From: Halioxenophilus sp033283405
GTDB taxonomy: Bacteria > Pseudomonadota > Gammaproteobacteria > Pseudomonadales > Cellvibrionaceae
NCBI RefSeq assembly: GCF_033283405.1
Contig: NZ_JAWMQR010000013.1
Coordinates: 70,249 to 134,248 of the forward strand
Direction of reading: 5' to 3'
DNA: 64,000 nt
Part shown: positions 1 to 9,633 of the stretch, piece after piece
Layout: each line of letters starts with the position of its first letter
Position numbering within the stretch: the first letter of the stretch is position 1
Notes under the pieces: model-generated
The model's input: only the letters and a program-made list of their open reading frames with translations
The model's database searches: none
Told to the model about the DNA's origin: nothing
Made by a program: the position numbers and the translations under genes

Positions 1-256
1 TTTTGGCCATGGGGCTCATCACCGCCGACATACCGCCCTGGCGCTGGCCATCGCGATAGGCCTTGAGGGCGCCCACCAGGTAGGGTTCGTTCTGCCCGGC
101 CAGATTGGGGTACATGGGGGCGATGGCCTTGCCTTCCATACCGTGGCAACTGGCACACACGGCAGCTTTGGCTTTACCGGCGGCCGGGTCGCCACCGGCC
201 ATAACGCCGCTGGCGGCAAACAACATCAAACTGGCACTGATTGCTAATTTTTTCAT
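1..256 (-). CDS. Class I cytochrome c, 3' end outside the window
   Basis: Small periplasmic electron carrier. The visible 85 codons begin with a Sec signal peptide (MKK, then a hydrophobic stretch ending near Ala-20) and carry one haem-attachment motif CASCH at residues 34-38. A conserved PNLAGQ segment and a PMA near the cut end resemble c4/c5/c553-type monohaem domains, where the distal Met ligand follows. AGGAA lies about 6 bases before the ATG. The gene runs off the left edge, so a second haem domain (as in c4) cannot be excluded. It shares the strand of the acetolactate synthase gene, 118 bases downstream of its stop, with a hairpin and a short tandem repeat between them. Confidence 0.85.
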   Translation of the reverse strand, partial: MKKLAISASLMLFAASGVMAGGDPAAGKAKAAVCASCHGMEGKAIAPMYPNLAGQNEPYLVGALKAYRDGQRQGGMSAVMSPMAK

Positions 257-332
257 ACGGAGTTCCTAATTCACGGTGGTCTAACAGCGATTAATGTAAC
301 TGGTCTCAGGTGCGGGCACCTGCACTTGTCAC

Positions 333-362
333 TCTGGTGGTTGTAAGTCTGGTGGTTGTAAG
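333..362. repeat. 15-bp tandem duplication between cytochrome c and acetolactate synthase
   Basis: TCTGGTGGTTGTAAG occurs twice in direct succession, followed by the start of a third copy. Just to the left, at 307-322, CAGGTG and CACCTG form a small hairpin. There is no T-run that would make it a convincing terminator. Probably a replication-slippage product. Confidence 0.8.
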
Positions 363-374
363 TCTGGGCCCGGC

Positions 375-2027
375 TTAGATCGGGCAGGTCATCTCACCCA
401 GCTTCTTAGTGAGCTTGACGTTCTCACGGTAATCAATGGGAATGACAACGAGACTGGGGCCAGGCTCAGCACAGGCCTGCTCCAAGGTGTTTTGCAGCTC
501 CTCGGCGCGGGTGCAGAGGTGGCCGTGCCAGCCAAAGGCGGCGGCCAGCTGCAGCCAGTCGGGGTTGGTGAAGGCCAGGTCTGTGTGACGGCCAAACTCG
601 TTCTGTTGTTTCCAGCCAATCAGGCCGTAGCCGCCATCTTCCCAAACCATCACCGTCAGCGAACAGCCGAGCCGCTTGGCGGTCTCCATCTCCTGCATAT
701 TCATCATAAAACCACCGTCGCCGCAGATAGCCAGTATCCGGCGCTCGGGGTGCACCAGGCTGGCGGCAATGGCGCCGGGCAGGGCAAAGCCCATGGAGCA
801 GAAGCCGTTGGGGATCAGGCAGGTGTTGGGCTCGTAGGCGATCCAGTGGCGGGCGATCCACATTTTGTGGGCGCCGACATCGCTCAGCAGAATATCCTCG
901 GCGGCCAGCACCTGGCGGGCATCCCAGAGCGCCTTCTGCGGTCTGATCGGGCCTTCGCCGCGGTCGTCTTTATGGGCTTCCAGTTCAGCGGTCATATCGC
1001 GCCGCACGGCGCGCTGTTGGCGCAGATCGAGGCCCAGGGGGCCGTGGGCATCGAGCCGCTCGTTGAGCATCCACAGGGCGTGGGCCAGGTCGCCCACCAC
1101 CTCTACCGCCGGATCGTAATCCTCGTCGATTTCTGCCGGCAGGAAGTCGATGTGCAGCACCTCTTTCTGGCGCCCCGGGTTCCACAGTTTGGGGTGGTAC
1201 TCGACCATGTCGTAACCGATGGTGATCACCAGGTCGGCGGCATCGATGGCGCAGGCGGGGATATCCTTGGCGCCCAGGCCGATGGTGTAGAGGCTGTAGT
1301 CGGCGTTCATGTCGACACAGCCCTTGGCCATAAAGGTGCTGATCACGCCGATACCGCTCTTCTCACAGAGCTGGCGCAGCTGCTTACTGGCGCGCCGGCG
1401 AATACAGCCGTTGCCGGCAATGATGACCGGGTTTTTGGCCGCCTTGATGCGCTCGAAGGCGAGGTTGACGATCTTGTCGTCCGGCACTGGCCGGCGAAAT
1501 TTTTTCACCTTGAGCGGCTTCTTGGCGACCGGCAGCTTGGCGATATCTTCGGGCAGTTCGATGTGCACCGCGCCGGGTTTTTCGGTGCGCGCCACGCGCA
1601 CCGCCTTGCGGATGATCTCGGGAATATTCTCCGGGTGCCAAACGGTGGTGGCCCATTTGGTGACCGGGTCGAACATATCGACCACGTTCATCACCTGGTG
1701 GGACTCCTTGTGCAGGCGGGTGGAGGCGCCCTGGCCGGTGAGTACCAGCATGGGAGCGCGGTCCATGTTGGAGTCGGCCACGCCGGTGATCAGGTTGGTG
1801 GCGCCGGGGCCCAGGGTGCCCAGGCAGCCGGCCGGGTTGCCGGTAAGGCGACCGTAGATCTCCGCCATAAAGGCGGCGCCCTGTTCGTGGCGGGTGAGGA
1901 TAAAGCGGATCTGCTCAGAGGACTCCAGCGACATCATAAAGTCGGCGTTCTCTTCTCCGGGGACGCCAAAAATATATTCAATACCCTCTTCTTCCAGGCA
2001 TTGAACCATGAGGTCGGAAGCTTTCAT
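375..2027 (-). CDS. Acetolactate synthase large subunit (ThDP enzyme, AlsS/IlvB family)
   Basis: Condenses two pyruvates to 2-acetolactate. It has the full ThDP-enzyme layout: an N-terminal PYR domain with the catalytic Glu in RHEQGAAF (Glu-48), a central FAD/transhydrogenase-like domain, and a C-terminal PP domain with the GDGG motif near residue 435 leading to the Mg-ThDP site. Length (550 aa) is normal. GGAG sits 7 bases before the ATG at 2027. An ATG two codons upstream is too close to the Shine-Dalgarno, so I chose 2027. No ilvN/ilvH regulatory subunit or alsD lies beside it, so it may be a catabolic, subunit-independent form. Other ThDP decarboxylases are less likely given the overall similarity to acetolactate synthases. 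Confidence 0.82.
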   Translation of the reverse strand: MKASDLMVQCLEEEGIEYIFGVPGEENADFMMSLESSEQIRFILTRHEQGAAFMAEIYGRLTGNPAGCLGTLGPGATNLITGVADSNMDRAPMLVLTGQGASTRLHKESHQVMNVVDMFDPVTKWATTVWHPENIPEIIRKAVRVARTEKPGAVHIELPEDIAKLPVAKKPLKVKKFRRPVPDDKIVNLAFERIKAAKNPVIIAGNGCIRRRASKQLRQLCEKSGIGVISTFMAKGCVDMNADYSLYTIGLGAKDIPACAIDAADLVITIGYDMVEYHPKLWNPGRQKEVLHIDFLPAEIDEDYDPAVEVVGDLAHALWMLNERLDAHGPLGLDLRQQRAVRRDMTAELEAHKDDRGEGPIRPQKALWDARQVLAAEDILLSDVGAHKMWIARHWIAYEPNTCLIPNGFCSMGFALPGAIAASLVHPERRILAICGDGGFMMNMQEMETAKRLGCSLTVMVWEDGGYGLIGWKQQNEFGRHTDLAFTNPDWLQLAAAFGWHGHLCTRAEELQNTLEQACAEPGPSLVVIPIDYRENVKLTKKLGEMTCPI

Positions 2028-2202
2028 GGGCATTCTCCTTACGGTCGTGGTGGGGGGACGTTAACAAGCTCTGGGGGAGTGAAGCAACCGCTAGCCAATT
2101 TACGCCCGTCCGATGGCGCCTTTGTCGGCGATAGTGTGTAATACTTTGCGGCCATTCGCCGGCTGATTTTCTCACTATGACGTGGGTTAAGGAAAGATTT
2201 TG

Positions 2203-4572
2203 ATGCCAAATAGAGTGCGAACACGCCTCTTAACTGTAATTGCCTGGACCCTGTTCGCGCTGCTGTTGCTGCTCTCCCTGGTGCCGCTGGCGGCGCGCCT
2301 GGGGGTGCTTTGGTGGCTGGGTAAGCAGGGCTTTGACGCCCGCTTTGGCGATCTCAATATCGCCCTGCTGCGCAGCCAGGTGACCATAGAGCACCTGGGC
2401 TGGTCGCGGGATGGGCAGCCGCTGTTTGCACTCGACCGGCTCGAGCTCGACTGGCGCTGGTCGGGGCTGCTGAGCAACCAGTTCCAGATCGACGAACTGG
2501 CCATATCCGGGCTCGCTATCGACAGCCGCTGGCAGCAGGCTGGCCACGAGGTGGCCGGCTTTGTTATCGCCGGCGGGGGCGCTGCTGAGCCCTCCACTGC
2601 GGAGCCCTCCACGCCAGAACCATCTTCATCAGATGCCCCCGCCGAGCCAACCCCCCTGGCGTTGACCATCCATAACCTGCGGTTTGACGACTGGCAGCTG
2701 TGTAGCACGGCCGACCTGCCGGCAGAGCTGGCCAGTCAGCCGTTGGCCGCCTGCCTGAAACTGGCGGCGCTGGAATTGCCCGAAGGGGTGGCGCTGAGTC
2801 TGGATCAGGCCATGCACCTCAAGCTGCCACAATTGTTGCTTAAGCAGCTGGCCCTGATCGATGGCGATGGCCTGACCTGGGCCGGCCTGGAGCAGGTGTC
2901 GCTGGCCGGCCTGGCGCTGGCGGGTGATCAGCTGTCGCTGGCCAGCACCGAGCTCAAGCAGCTGGCGCTTACCCGCGCGCCGCTGCTGAAGCTGCCGGCC
3001 ACACCCAGCCAGGTGACGCTGGCCGAGTTTGGTGTGCACGACCTCGCTCTTGACCTGGCGGCCACCGATATCGCCCTGGGCCAGATCAGCCTGGATGGGC
3101 TGCAGGTGGCCGATGATCAGCAGCAACTGTTGGCGCTGGCGGGCCTAACGGCCGGGCAGTTACGGGTGCAACCCGGGCAGGAGTCCCTTGCCAGCTTTGC
3201 CTTCAGTGGCCTGCAACTGTTGCAGCGGCCGCAAGGCGAGGCCCTGGCGCCGGAGCTGGATCACTACGCCGAACTGGATTACCTGCAGCTGTCAGGCTTG
3301 AGTGTCACCGAGCAGCCCACCACCGTGGCTATCGATGCGCTGCAGGTGATGGGCCCCAAGGCGCTGTTATCCACCGACAGCGACGGCCAGTGGCAGTTTC
3401 TACAGCCGCTACAGGCCTATCTACCGGCGCCAGCAGCCCAACCGGAAGCGCCTGCCCAGCCAGAAGAGCCGCAAGCGTCAGAAGCGCCGGCCGAGAGCAG
3501 TGCGGCAGCGGTTGCCGAGGCAGAACCTGCTCCCGGTCCACAATTTCGCATTGGCCAGATCAGTGTCGGTGGCGATACGCTGATCCGTTACCACGACGGC
3601 CAATTAACACCGCCGGTGGCGATTGATGTCAGCCAGCTGGCGATCAACATCGGTGCCATCGACAGCGCCGCACCCACCGAGCCCACGGCTATTTCCCTGG
3701 CTAGCCAGGTTGGGGAATTTGGCCATATCGAACTGGCCGGCACCATGACCCCGCTGGCGGCGCCACTCAATATGAGCCTCACCGGCGAGGTCAACGACCT
3801 TGCGCTCAGCCCCGCCAGCCCCTATCTGCGCCAGTTTGTTGGTCAGCGTATTGAATCGGGCCAGCTCAATCAGTCGATCTCGGTGCAGGTGGTGAATGAC
3901 CAACTGGATGCCGACATCGAGATAGTGCTGCTGCAACTGCAGTTGACGGGAGAGCTGACCGCCGAGGAGAGTGACGACCAGAACCAGTCGATGCTGCCGA
4001 TTGGTGTCGCCTTAAACCTGCTGCGTGACAGCGATGATCGCATCCGTTTGAAGTTGCCCATCAGTGGCGATATCCACGACCCCAATATCTCCCCTAATCA
4101 GGTGTTGGCGGTGGTGTTACGCAAGGCGCTGACCGAGGCGGTCATCCACTACTACACCCCCTTTGGTGTGGTTAGCCTGGCGCGCTTCGCTCTGGGTGAA
4201 GTGACCAAACTGCGCTTTGAGCCGCTGCCCTTTGCCCCCGGCAGCAGCGAACTGAGCGGCGATGTGCAGGCCCGCCTGAATGCCATGGTGCCCCAGCTTG
4301 CAGAGCGGCCCAATGTAACACTGCGCTTCTGTGCCGCTGCCAACGGCGCTGACCGAGATGCCCTGGTTGCCAGTGGGGCGGTGGCGGCCGGTGAGGATGA
4401 GGCCAGCGTGCAGGCGCGCAACCAGACGCTGCACAACCTGGCGGTTGATCGTGGCCGGCTGATCAAGCGCTACCTGATCGACGCCGGTGCTATCAGCTCT
4501 CAGGTGGCGCTGTGTGAAGCGCCGGTGGAGCTGAGCGATATGGGCCAGCCCCAGGTGAGTGTTGGAATCTAA
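2203..4572 (+). CDS. DUF748/AsmA-like envelope protein with OmpA-like C-terminus
   Basis: Large envelope protein (789 aa) with one N-terminal membrane anchor (residues about 8-32, Leu-rich) followed by FDARFGDLNIALLRSQVTIEHL, typical of AsmA/DUF748 proteins that form long beta-grooves between the membranes. A Pro/Ala/Glu-rich linker lies near residues 400-440. The DUF748 repeat follows, and the last 100 residues (FAPGSSELSGD onwards) resemble an OmpA-type peptidoglycan-associated fold. AAGGA lies 9 bases before the ATG at 2203; a TTG immediately before it is disregarded. Function in this family is poorly defined, and a role in lipid transport or outer-membrane homeostasis is inference. It is upstream of parC with about 100 bases between. 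Confidence 0.75.
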   Translation: MPNRVRTRLLTVIAWTLFALLLLLSLVPLAARLGVLWWLGKQGFDARFGDLNIALLRSQVTIEHLGWSRDGQPLFALDRLELDWRWSGLLSNQFQIDELAISGLAIDSRWQQAGHEVAGFVIAGGGAAEPSTAEPSTPEPSSSDAPAEPTPLALTIHNLRFDDWQLCSTADLPAELASQPLAACLKLAALELPEGVALSLDQAMHLKLPQLLLKQLALIDGDGLTWAGLEQVSLAGLALAGDQLSLASTELKQLALTRAPLLKLPATPSQVTLAEFGVHDLALDLAATDIALGQISLDGLQVADDQQQLLALAGLTAGQLRVQPGQESLASFAFSGLQLLQRPQGEALAPELDHYAELDYLQLSGLSVTEQPTTVAIDALQVMGPKALLSTDSDGQWQFLQPLQAYLPAPAAQPEAPAQPEEPQASEAPAESSAAAVAEAEPAPGPQFRIGQISVGGDTLIRYHDGQLTPPVAIDVSQLAINIGAIDSAAPTEPTAISLASQVGEFGHIELAGTMTPLAAPLNMSLTGEVNDLALSPASPYLRQFVGQRIESGQLNQSISVQVVNDQLDADIEIVLLQLQLTGELTAEESDDQNQSMLPIGVALNLLRDSDDRIRLKLPISGDIHDPNISPNQVLAVVLRKALTEAVIHYYTPFGVVSLARFALGEVTKLRFEPLPFAPGSSELSGDVQARLNAMVPQLAERPNVTLRFCAAANGADRDALVASGAVAAGEDEASVQARNQTLHNLAVDRGRLIKRYLIDAGAISSQVALCEAPVELSDMGQPQVSVGI

Positions 4573-4675
4573 TTCGCGTTCGGCTTGTTCACCCGCCCCC
4601 GATTGCCCCCGGGGCCGGGCTTTGGTATAAGCCAGCCCTAAAACGACAAAAGTCTGTCTACCTCCAAGGAGAAGC

Positions 4676-6922
4676 ATGTCTGACCTGACCTTCAGCGCCG
4701 ATGGTGAAGAGACCATCGCCCTCAAGACCTTTACCGAAAAAGCCTACCTCGACTACTCCATGTACGTGATTCTGGACCGCGCCCTGCCGCACCTGGGTGA
4801 CGGTCTGAAGCCAGTGCAGCGGCGTATTGTCTACGCCATGAGCGAGCTGGGCCTGGCGGCCAACGCCAAGTACAAAAAGTCGGCGCGGACGGTCGGGGAT
4901 GTGATCGGTAAATTCCACCCGCACGGCGACAGCGCCGCCTATGAGGCGATGGTGTTGATGGCGCAGCCCTTCTCCTATCGCTACCCGCTGGTCGACGGCC
5001 AGGGCAACTGGGGCAGCCCGGACAACCCCAAATCCTTCGCCGCCATGCGTTACACCGAGTCGCGTCTGACCAAATACGCCGAGGCACTGCTCGGCGAGCT
5101 GGGCCAGGGCACGGTGGATTGGCTGCCCAACTTCGACGGCACGCTGGATGAACCCAAGGTACTGCCGGCGCAGGTGCCCAACATTCTGCTTAATGGCACC
5201 ACCGGCATCGCCGTGGGCATGGCCACCGATATTCCGCCGCACAACCTGCGCGAGGTGGTCAACGCCACCATCCATCTGCTGGAAAACCCCGATGCCACGG
5301 TAACCGAGCTCTGCCAGTTTATGCCTGGCCCGGATATGCCCACCGATGCCGAGATCATCAGCAGCCGGCAGGATCTGCTAAAAATCTACGAAACCGGCCG
5401 CGGAGCCCTGCGCATGCGCGCCATCTGGACGGATGAGGAGGGCGATATCGTCATTACCGCGCTGCCCTACCAGTCCAGTGGTGAGAAGGTGATGGAGCAG
5501 ATTGCCAACCAGATGCAGGCCAAAAAACTGCCTATGGTGGCCGACCTGCGCGACGAATCCGACCACGAAAACCCCACCCGCCTGGTGATTGTGCCGCGCT
5601 CCAACCGGGTCGATGTCGAGCAGCTGATGAACCATCTGTTCGCCACCACCGATCTCGAGCGCAGCTACCGGGTCAACATCAATGTTATCGGCATTGATGG
5701 CAAACCCCAGGTGAAGCCGCTTAACCTCTTGCTCAGCGAGTGGTTGAGTTTCCGCACGGTGACCGTACGCCGCCGTCTGCAGCACCGTTTGCAGAAGGTG
5801 GAAGAGCGTTTGCTGCGTTTGGCGGCCTTGATGCTGGTCTACCTCAACGTCGATGAGGTGATCCATATCATCCGCACCGAAGATCACCCGAAACCGGTGC
5901 TGATGGAGCGCTTCAATCTGATCGAGATGCAGGCCGACTACATTCTCGATACCCGCTTGCGTCAGCTGGCGCGCCTGGAGGAGATGAAAATCCGCGAGGA
6001 GCAGGAGGCGCTGGAGAAAGAGCGCGCTGACCTGCAACAGACTCTCGACTCCGCTCGCCGCTTGAAAACCCTGGTGCGCAAAGAGCTGCAAGCCGCCGCC
6101 GAATTGTATGGCGATGACCGTCGCTCACCGATTGTCGAGCGGGGCGAGGCGCAGGCGTTAACCGAGGCCGACCTGTTAACCAACGATCCGATCACCGTGG
6201 TGCTCTCCGATAAAGGCTGGATTCGCTCCGCCAAGGGCCACGATATCGACCCGGCCGCACTCAGCTACAAATCGGGCGACTCCTTCCGCTTTGCCGCCCG
6301 CGGCAAGAGCAATCAGCCGGTGGTACTGCTCGACTCCACCGGCCGCAGCTATTCGCTGCCGGCCCACACACTGCCCTCCGCCCGCGGTCAGGGCGAACCG
6401 GTGACCGGTAAACTGAGCCCGCCCAGTGGCGCCACCTTCGAGGGGCTGATCATGGGCGAGGGCGAGCAGAAGCTGCTGATCTCCAGCGATGCCGGCTACG
6501 GTTTTATCGCCACCCTCGACGACCTGGTGAGCAAGAACAGCAAGGGCAAGAACCTGTTGAACCTGCCGGCCGGTGCCCGGGTGTTGGCGCCGGTGCTGGT
6601 GCCCAGTGATGACTCCGCGCTGTTGGCGGTGGTCACCAACGAGGGGCGCATGCTGGTCTTTCCGGTGGCGGAGCTGCCGCAGCTGGCGCGCGGTAAGGGC
6701 AATAAAATCATCAACATCGCCTCCGCCCGGGTAGAGGCCCGCCAGGAGTATGTGGTTGCAATCACAGTTTTAACATCTGGTCAGACGCTCACCCTCTACG
6801 CCGGCAAACGCAAGACCTTAATGAAATTCGCCGATATGGAGCACTATTTGGGCGAACGTGGCCGAAGAGGGCATAAATTACCGCGTGGATTCCAGAAGGT
6901 GGATAGCGTCGAGGTGGTTTAA
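4676..6922 (+). CDS. parC: DNA topoisomerase IV subunit A
   Basis: Breaks and rejoins DNA in the ParC2ParE2 enzyme that decatenates daughter chromosomes. The winged-helix CAP region contains RYTESR with the active-site Tyr-126, and the quinolone-determining stretch HPHGDSAAYE keeps Ser-86 and Glu-90, the wild-type residues at the positions usually mutated in resistance. A coiled-coil tower follows, then a degenerate beta-pinwheel C-terminal domain without a canonical GyrA box, which separates ParC from GyrA. Length 748 aa is standard. CAAGGAG precedes the ATG. No parE is adjacent, although many gammaproteobacteria have it nearby. Confidence 0.97.
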   Translation: MSDLTFSADGEETIALKTFTEKAYLDYSMYVILDRALPHLGDGLKPVQRRIVYAMSELGLAANAKYKKSARTVGDVIGKFHPHGDSAAYEAMVLMAQPFSYRYPLVDGQGNWGSPDNPKSFAAMRYTESRLTKYAEALLGELGQGTVDWLPNFDGTLDEPKVLPAQVPNILLNGTTGIAVGMATDIPPHNLREVVNATIHLLENPDATVTELCQFMPGPDMPTDAEIISSRQDLLKIYETGRGALRMRAIWTDEEGDIVITALPYQSSGEKVMEQIANQMQAKKLPMVADLRDESDHENPTRLVIVPRSNRVDVEQLMNHLFATTDLERSYRVNINVIGIDGKPQVKPLNLLLSEWLSFRTVTVRRRLQHRLQKVEERLLRLAALMLVYLNVDEVIHIIRTEDHPKPVLMERFNLIEMQADYILDTRLRQLARLEEMKIREEQEALEKERADLQQTLDSARRLKTLVRKELQAAAELYGDDRRSPIVERGEAQALTEADLLTNDPITVVLSDKGWIRSAKGHDIDPAALSYKSGDSFRFAARGKSNQPVVLLDSTGRSYSLPAHTLPSARGQGEPVTGKLSPPSGATFEGLIMGEGEQKLLISSDAGYGFIATLDDLVSKNSKGKNLLNLPAGARVLAPVLVPSDDSALLAVVTNEGRMLVFPVAELPQLARGKGNKIINIASARVEARQEYVVAITVLTSGQTLTLYAGKRKTLMKFADMEHYLGERGRRGHKLPRGFQKVDSVEVV

Positions 6923-7015
6923 TACTACTTTTGGCGCAGACCGTTTTCGGCTAGCTTATGGGCTTGCGTCTACACTTTAGGTTCTTGCTCACAAAAATAA
7001 GATTGGAGTCGTGCC

Positions 7016-7273
7016 ATGGAAAAACGCCAATGCCAACGTACCCAATATCACTGTCGGTTAATGATTAACCACCCCGAACTGGGGGAACAACAGGGAGTGT
7101 GCCAGGATATTTCCGATTCGGGGCTGTTCGTCTGCTTGGATTGCGACACCCGCTTACCGGTCGGTTCCACCCTCGCTCTGCAAGTGGTAACCGGCCTGCC
7201 CCACGGGCCTCAACGAATGACCCGTGTGGTCCGTTCCGATGCCGCCGGCCTGGGCTTACAGTTTATTGCCTAG
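7016..7273 (+). CDS. Small single-domain PilZ protein
   Basis: An 85-residue protein that is essentially one PilZ domain, the usual cyclic di-GMP receptor fold. The N-terminal arginine pair lies in KRQCQRTQ and the second motif is DISDSGLFV (the D-x-S-x-x-G class). Both c-di-GMP-contacting motifs are therefore recognisable, though the first is slightly degenerate. GGAG lies before the ATG. The next gene encodes a c-di-GMP hydrolase of the HD-GYP class, on the same strand 248 bases downstream, so a local signalling role is likely. The output target cannot be inferred. Confidence 0.85.
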   Translation: MEKRQCQRTQYHCRLMINHPELGEQQGVCQDISDSGLFVCLDCDTRLPVGSTLALQVVTGLPHGPQRMTRVVRSDAAGLGLQFIA

Positions 7274-7521
7274 TTGCAACAGGCCCTAGCGCTCCCTCGG
7301 TTCGAACCTTACCCGCAAGCACTGTTCGAACCGCTGTTTCGCCCAATCCCCCAAATCAGAGAGTGATCCTCAACCGACGAAGGTGGGGGAGTCTCTTCCA
7401 CTCCACTGGTTCACCCTTTTAGCGCTCACTGGCGTATGGTCCATTGATAGCGGTCTATACTTTTCAGGTTTTGGTTACTCCCTGTTTAAGTGCTTTATCC
7501 GTGGCCGGTAAGTGATCTCAT

Positions 7522-8751
7522 ATGACCAATATTGTTCGAATCCCCGTCTCCGCGCTGGAAGTGGGTATGTACATCACCGATATAAACAATGCCTGGGTGC
7601 CGGACAACAACCTCAGCCGCAAGGGGTTGATCAAAAACGCCAAGGTGATCGAGCAGATTATTAAATTGGGTGTGACTGAGGTCTATATCGATCAGGGGCG
7701 GGGTAAGGCGGCCGAAGTGGGTCTATCGCTGAGTGACATCAATCGCCGGCAAGCGGAGCAGCTGCAGGCGCTGGTGGCCCGCCCCTACGAGCGCCCCTCG
7801 GCCAAAAGTGTCTTTGATCAGGCGCTGGTTGAGGCCAAAAAAATCCAATCCGAGGCGACCGAACTGGTCTCCAAGGTGATGATGGATGCCAAGCTTGGCC
7901 TGCCCCTCGATTTTGGCCCCGCCCAGGAGACCGCCGACGCTATTTTGGAATCCCTGAAATCCAATCAAAATGCACTGTTGTGTGTCACCCAGCTGCGCAC
8001 CAAGGATCGTTATCTGCTCGAGCACTCGTTTAACGTCAGCGTCTTGATGGGGGTGTTAGCTTCCTCACTCGGTTTTCATGGCCGCGAGTTGCAGGCTCTG
8101 GTGAGCGGTGCGCTGCTGCACGATGTCGGCAAAATTCGGGTGCACGATAACATTCTCCACAAGCCGGGCGGCCTCACGCCCGAGGAGTGGGAAGAGATGA
8201 AGCGTCATGTGACCTACGGTGAGGAGTTTCTCTGCCAGGACGACTCGCTGGCGCCAGAGATTATCGAGATCTGTGCACAACACCACGAGCGTTTGGATGG
8301 TAGCGGCTATCCGCGCGGGCTCAGCGCCGAACAGTTGCCGCTGCACACCCGGATGGCATCGGTGGCGGATGTCTATGATGCGGTCACCGCCGATCGTGTT
8401 TACCACCAGGGGATGGCGCCGACAACGGCGCTGAAAAAGATGCTGGAGTGGAGCGACGCCCAGCAGTTGGATAAGAATCTGGTCTATCAGTTTATCCGCT
8501 GTGTGGGGGTCTATCCGCCGGGGGCGGTGGTCCTGTTGAGTAATCACCGCCTGGCGGTGGTGGTGAGCGAACACCCAAGCCTAATGGACAAGCCGGTGGT
8601 GAAGGTGGTCTATCATCTGGACCAACGTCTGCTGCTGCCACCTTACCCGTTGGATCTCTCTGAACACGCCTGCGAGGTGACCATTACGCGCGCCGTTGAC
8701 CCGCGGCAGTATGGTTTGGAGGCGCTAACTTTACTCAATGCGGCGCTCTGA
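7522..8751 (+). CDS. HD-GYP cyclic di-GMP phosphodiesterase with N-terminal DUF3391
   Basis: Cytosolic enzyme of 409 aa predicted to hydrolyse c-di-GMP. The N-terminal 120 residues (VRIPVSALEVGMYITD onwards) are of the DUF3391 type that often precedes HD-GYP domains. The HD-GYP domain starts near residue 145. The metal-binding HD pair is His-200/Asp-201 in LLHDVGKIRV, followed by HH at 254-255 and the diagnostic GYP at 262-264 with the expected R-L-D-G-S before it. All the catalytic landmarks are present, so activity is expected. No transmembrane or response-regulator domain is seen. Confidence 0.93.
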   Translation: MTNIVRIPVSALEVGMYITDINNAWVPDNNLSRKGLIKNAKVIEQIIKLGVTEVYIDQGRGKAAEVGLSLSDINRRQAEQLQALVARPYERPSAKSVFDQALVEAKKIQSEATELVSKVMMDAKLGLPLDFGPAQETADAILESLKSNQNALLCVTQLRTKDRYLLEHSFNVSVLMGVLASSLGFHGRELQALVSGALLHDVGKIRVHDNILHKPGGLTPEEWEEMKRHVTYGEEFLCQDDSLAPEIIEICAQHHERLDGSGYPRGLSAEQLPLHTRMASVADVYDAVTADRVYHQGMAPTTALKKMLEWSDAQQLDKNLVYQFIRCVGVYPPGAVVLLSNHRLAVVVSEHPSLMDKPVVKVVYHLDQRLLLPPYPLDLSEHACEVTITRAVDPRQYGLEALTLLNAAL

Positions 8752-8763
8752 AATAGCGTCCTG

Positions 8764-9603
8764 TCAGCCGGAGCCGCTCGCAACCGGCGCATCAAAACGG
8801 CCCAGATCATTACTGCGGATCATGGCCCGAATGTAATTCACATACTCTTCGCCCTTCTCCGAATAGCGCTCCAGCCCCCTGGCCAGATACTCACCGGTCA
8901 GCGGTTTACCGTCGCGCCGGGCCTGTTCGCGCAGGGCGCGCAGGGTACGGTAGGCCGGGTGGGTGTTGATGTTATCAAAGTAGGAGCCGATGGAGTCGGC
9001 GACGGTATCAAAGCGGCGTACCTCGTGGCTGGCCCCCTTCAGGCGCCGGCTGGGTACCAGGCCGCAGCCGGGTTTGTAGCACCACTCGCCATAGAAGTTA
9101 TTGCCCTCCTGGGCAAAGCGGGAGCTGCCCCAGCCGCTCTCGGTGGCCGCCTGGGCGATGGCCAGGGAGGGGGGAATCTGATCAACCCGGCGCAACAACA
9201 CGGCAATATCGCTGCTGTCAAATTGGGTCGACAGCGCCGCCAAGCGCTCTTTTTCTGGCGCCGTTAACGGGGTATCGCTGTTGAGCTTCTCGGCAATGGC
9301 CAGCAGCTGTTTGCGCGCCTGAGCCAGGCGCTGATTGTGGTACTCGATGCCGGGCAGCAGATAGTCGTAGAAGGCCCCCTTTTTGGCGTCGATTTCGGTA
9401 ATGCTGCCGAAATCCGGCGGTATCTGGGTCAGGTGCCAGGGTTCAACCGGTGCCGGCGCGGGCTCGACGGGTTCGCTGGTAGGGGTGATCTCTTCGGCGG
9501 GACGGGCCAGCCAGAAGGTGAGGCCGAGCAGGCCCAGGGCGTAGGCGAAGAACAGGGCGACAAGAAATGTTTGGGCAGAGGTTGGGCGTTGGGCAATCGG
9601 CAT
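8764..9603 (-). CDS. Bax-like glucosaminidase, membrane-anchored
   Basis: Peptidoglycan hydrolase of the Bax/FlgJ glucosaminidase fold (279 aa). Residues about 12-32 form one N-terminal membrane helix. A Pro/Glu-rich linker follows, and the catalytic domain occupies the C-terminal half: AQAATESGWGSSRFAQEGNN contains the acid Glu of this family, followed by NFYGEWCYKPGCG and YFDNINTHPAYR, which closely resemble E. coli Bax. No flagellar rod domain is present, so this is not FlgJ. The ATG at 9603 has no clear Shine-Dalgarno. It is 30 bases downstream of the lambda P-like gene on the same strand and may be co-transcribed with it. Confidence 0.85.
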   Translation of the reverse strand: MPIAQRPTSAQTFLVALFFAYALGLLGLTFWLARPAEEITPTSEPVEPAPAPVEPWHLTQIPPDFGSITEIDAKKGAFYDYLLPGIEYHNQRLAQARKQLLAIAEKLNSDTPLTAPEKERLAALSTQFDSSDIAVLLRRVDQIPPSLAIAQAATESGWGSSRFAQEGNNFYGEWCYKPGCGLVPSRRLKGASHEVRRFDTVADSIGSYFDNINTHPAYRTLRALREQARRDGKPLTGEYLARGLERYSEKGEEYVNYIRAMIRSNDLGRFDAPVASGSG

Positions 9604-9633
9604 CGTCGTTATTTTTATGGTTCGGGGGGCGCG

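Noticed and set aside
307..322. CAGGTG/CACCTG hairpin as terminator of acetolactate synthase
   Set aside because: Short stem and no T-run on the minus strand.
492..2141. 549-codon open frame on the plus strand opposite acetolactate synthase
   Set aside because: Antisense shadow of a high-GC gene; Gly/Ala/His-rich translation with no domain, while the minus strand encodes a complete ThDP enzyme.
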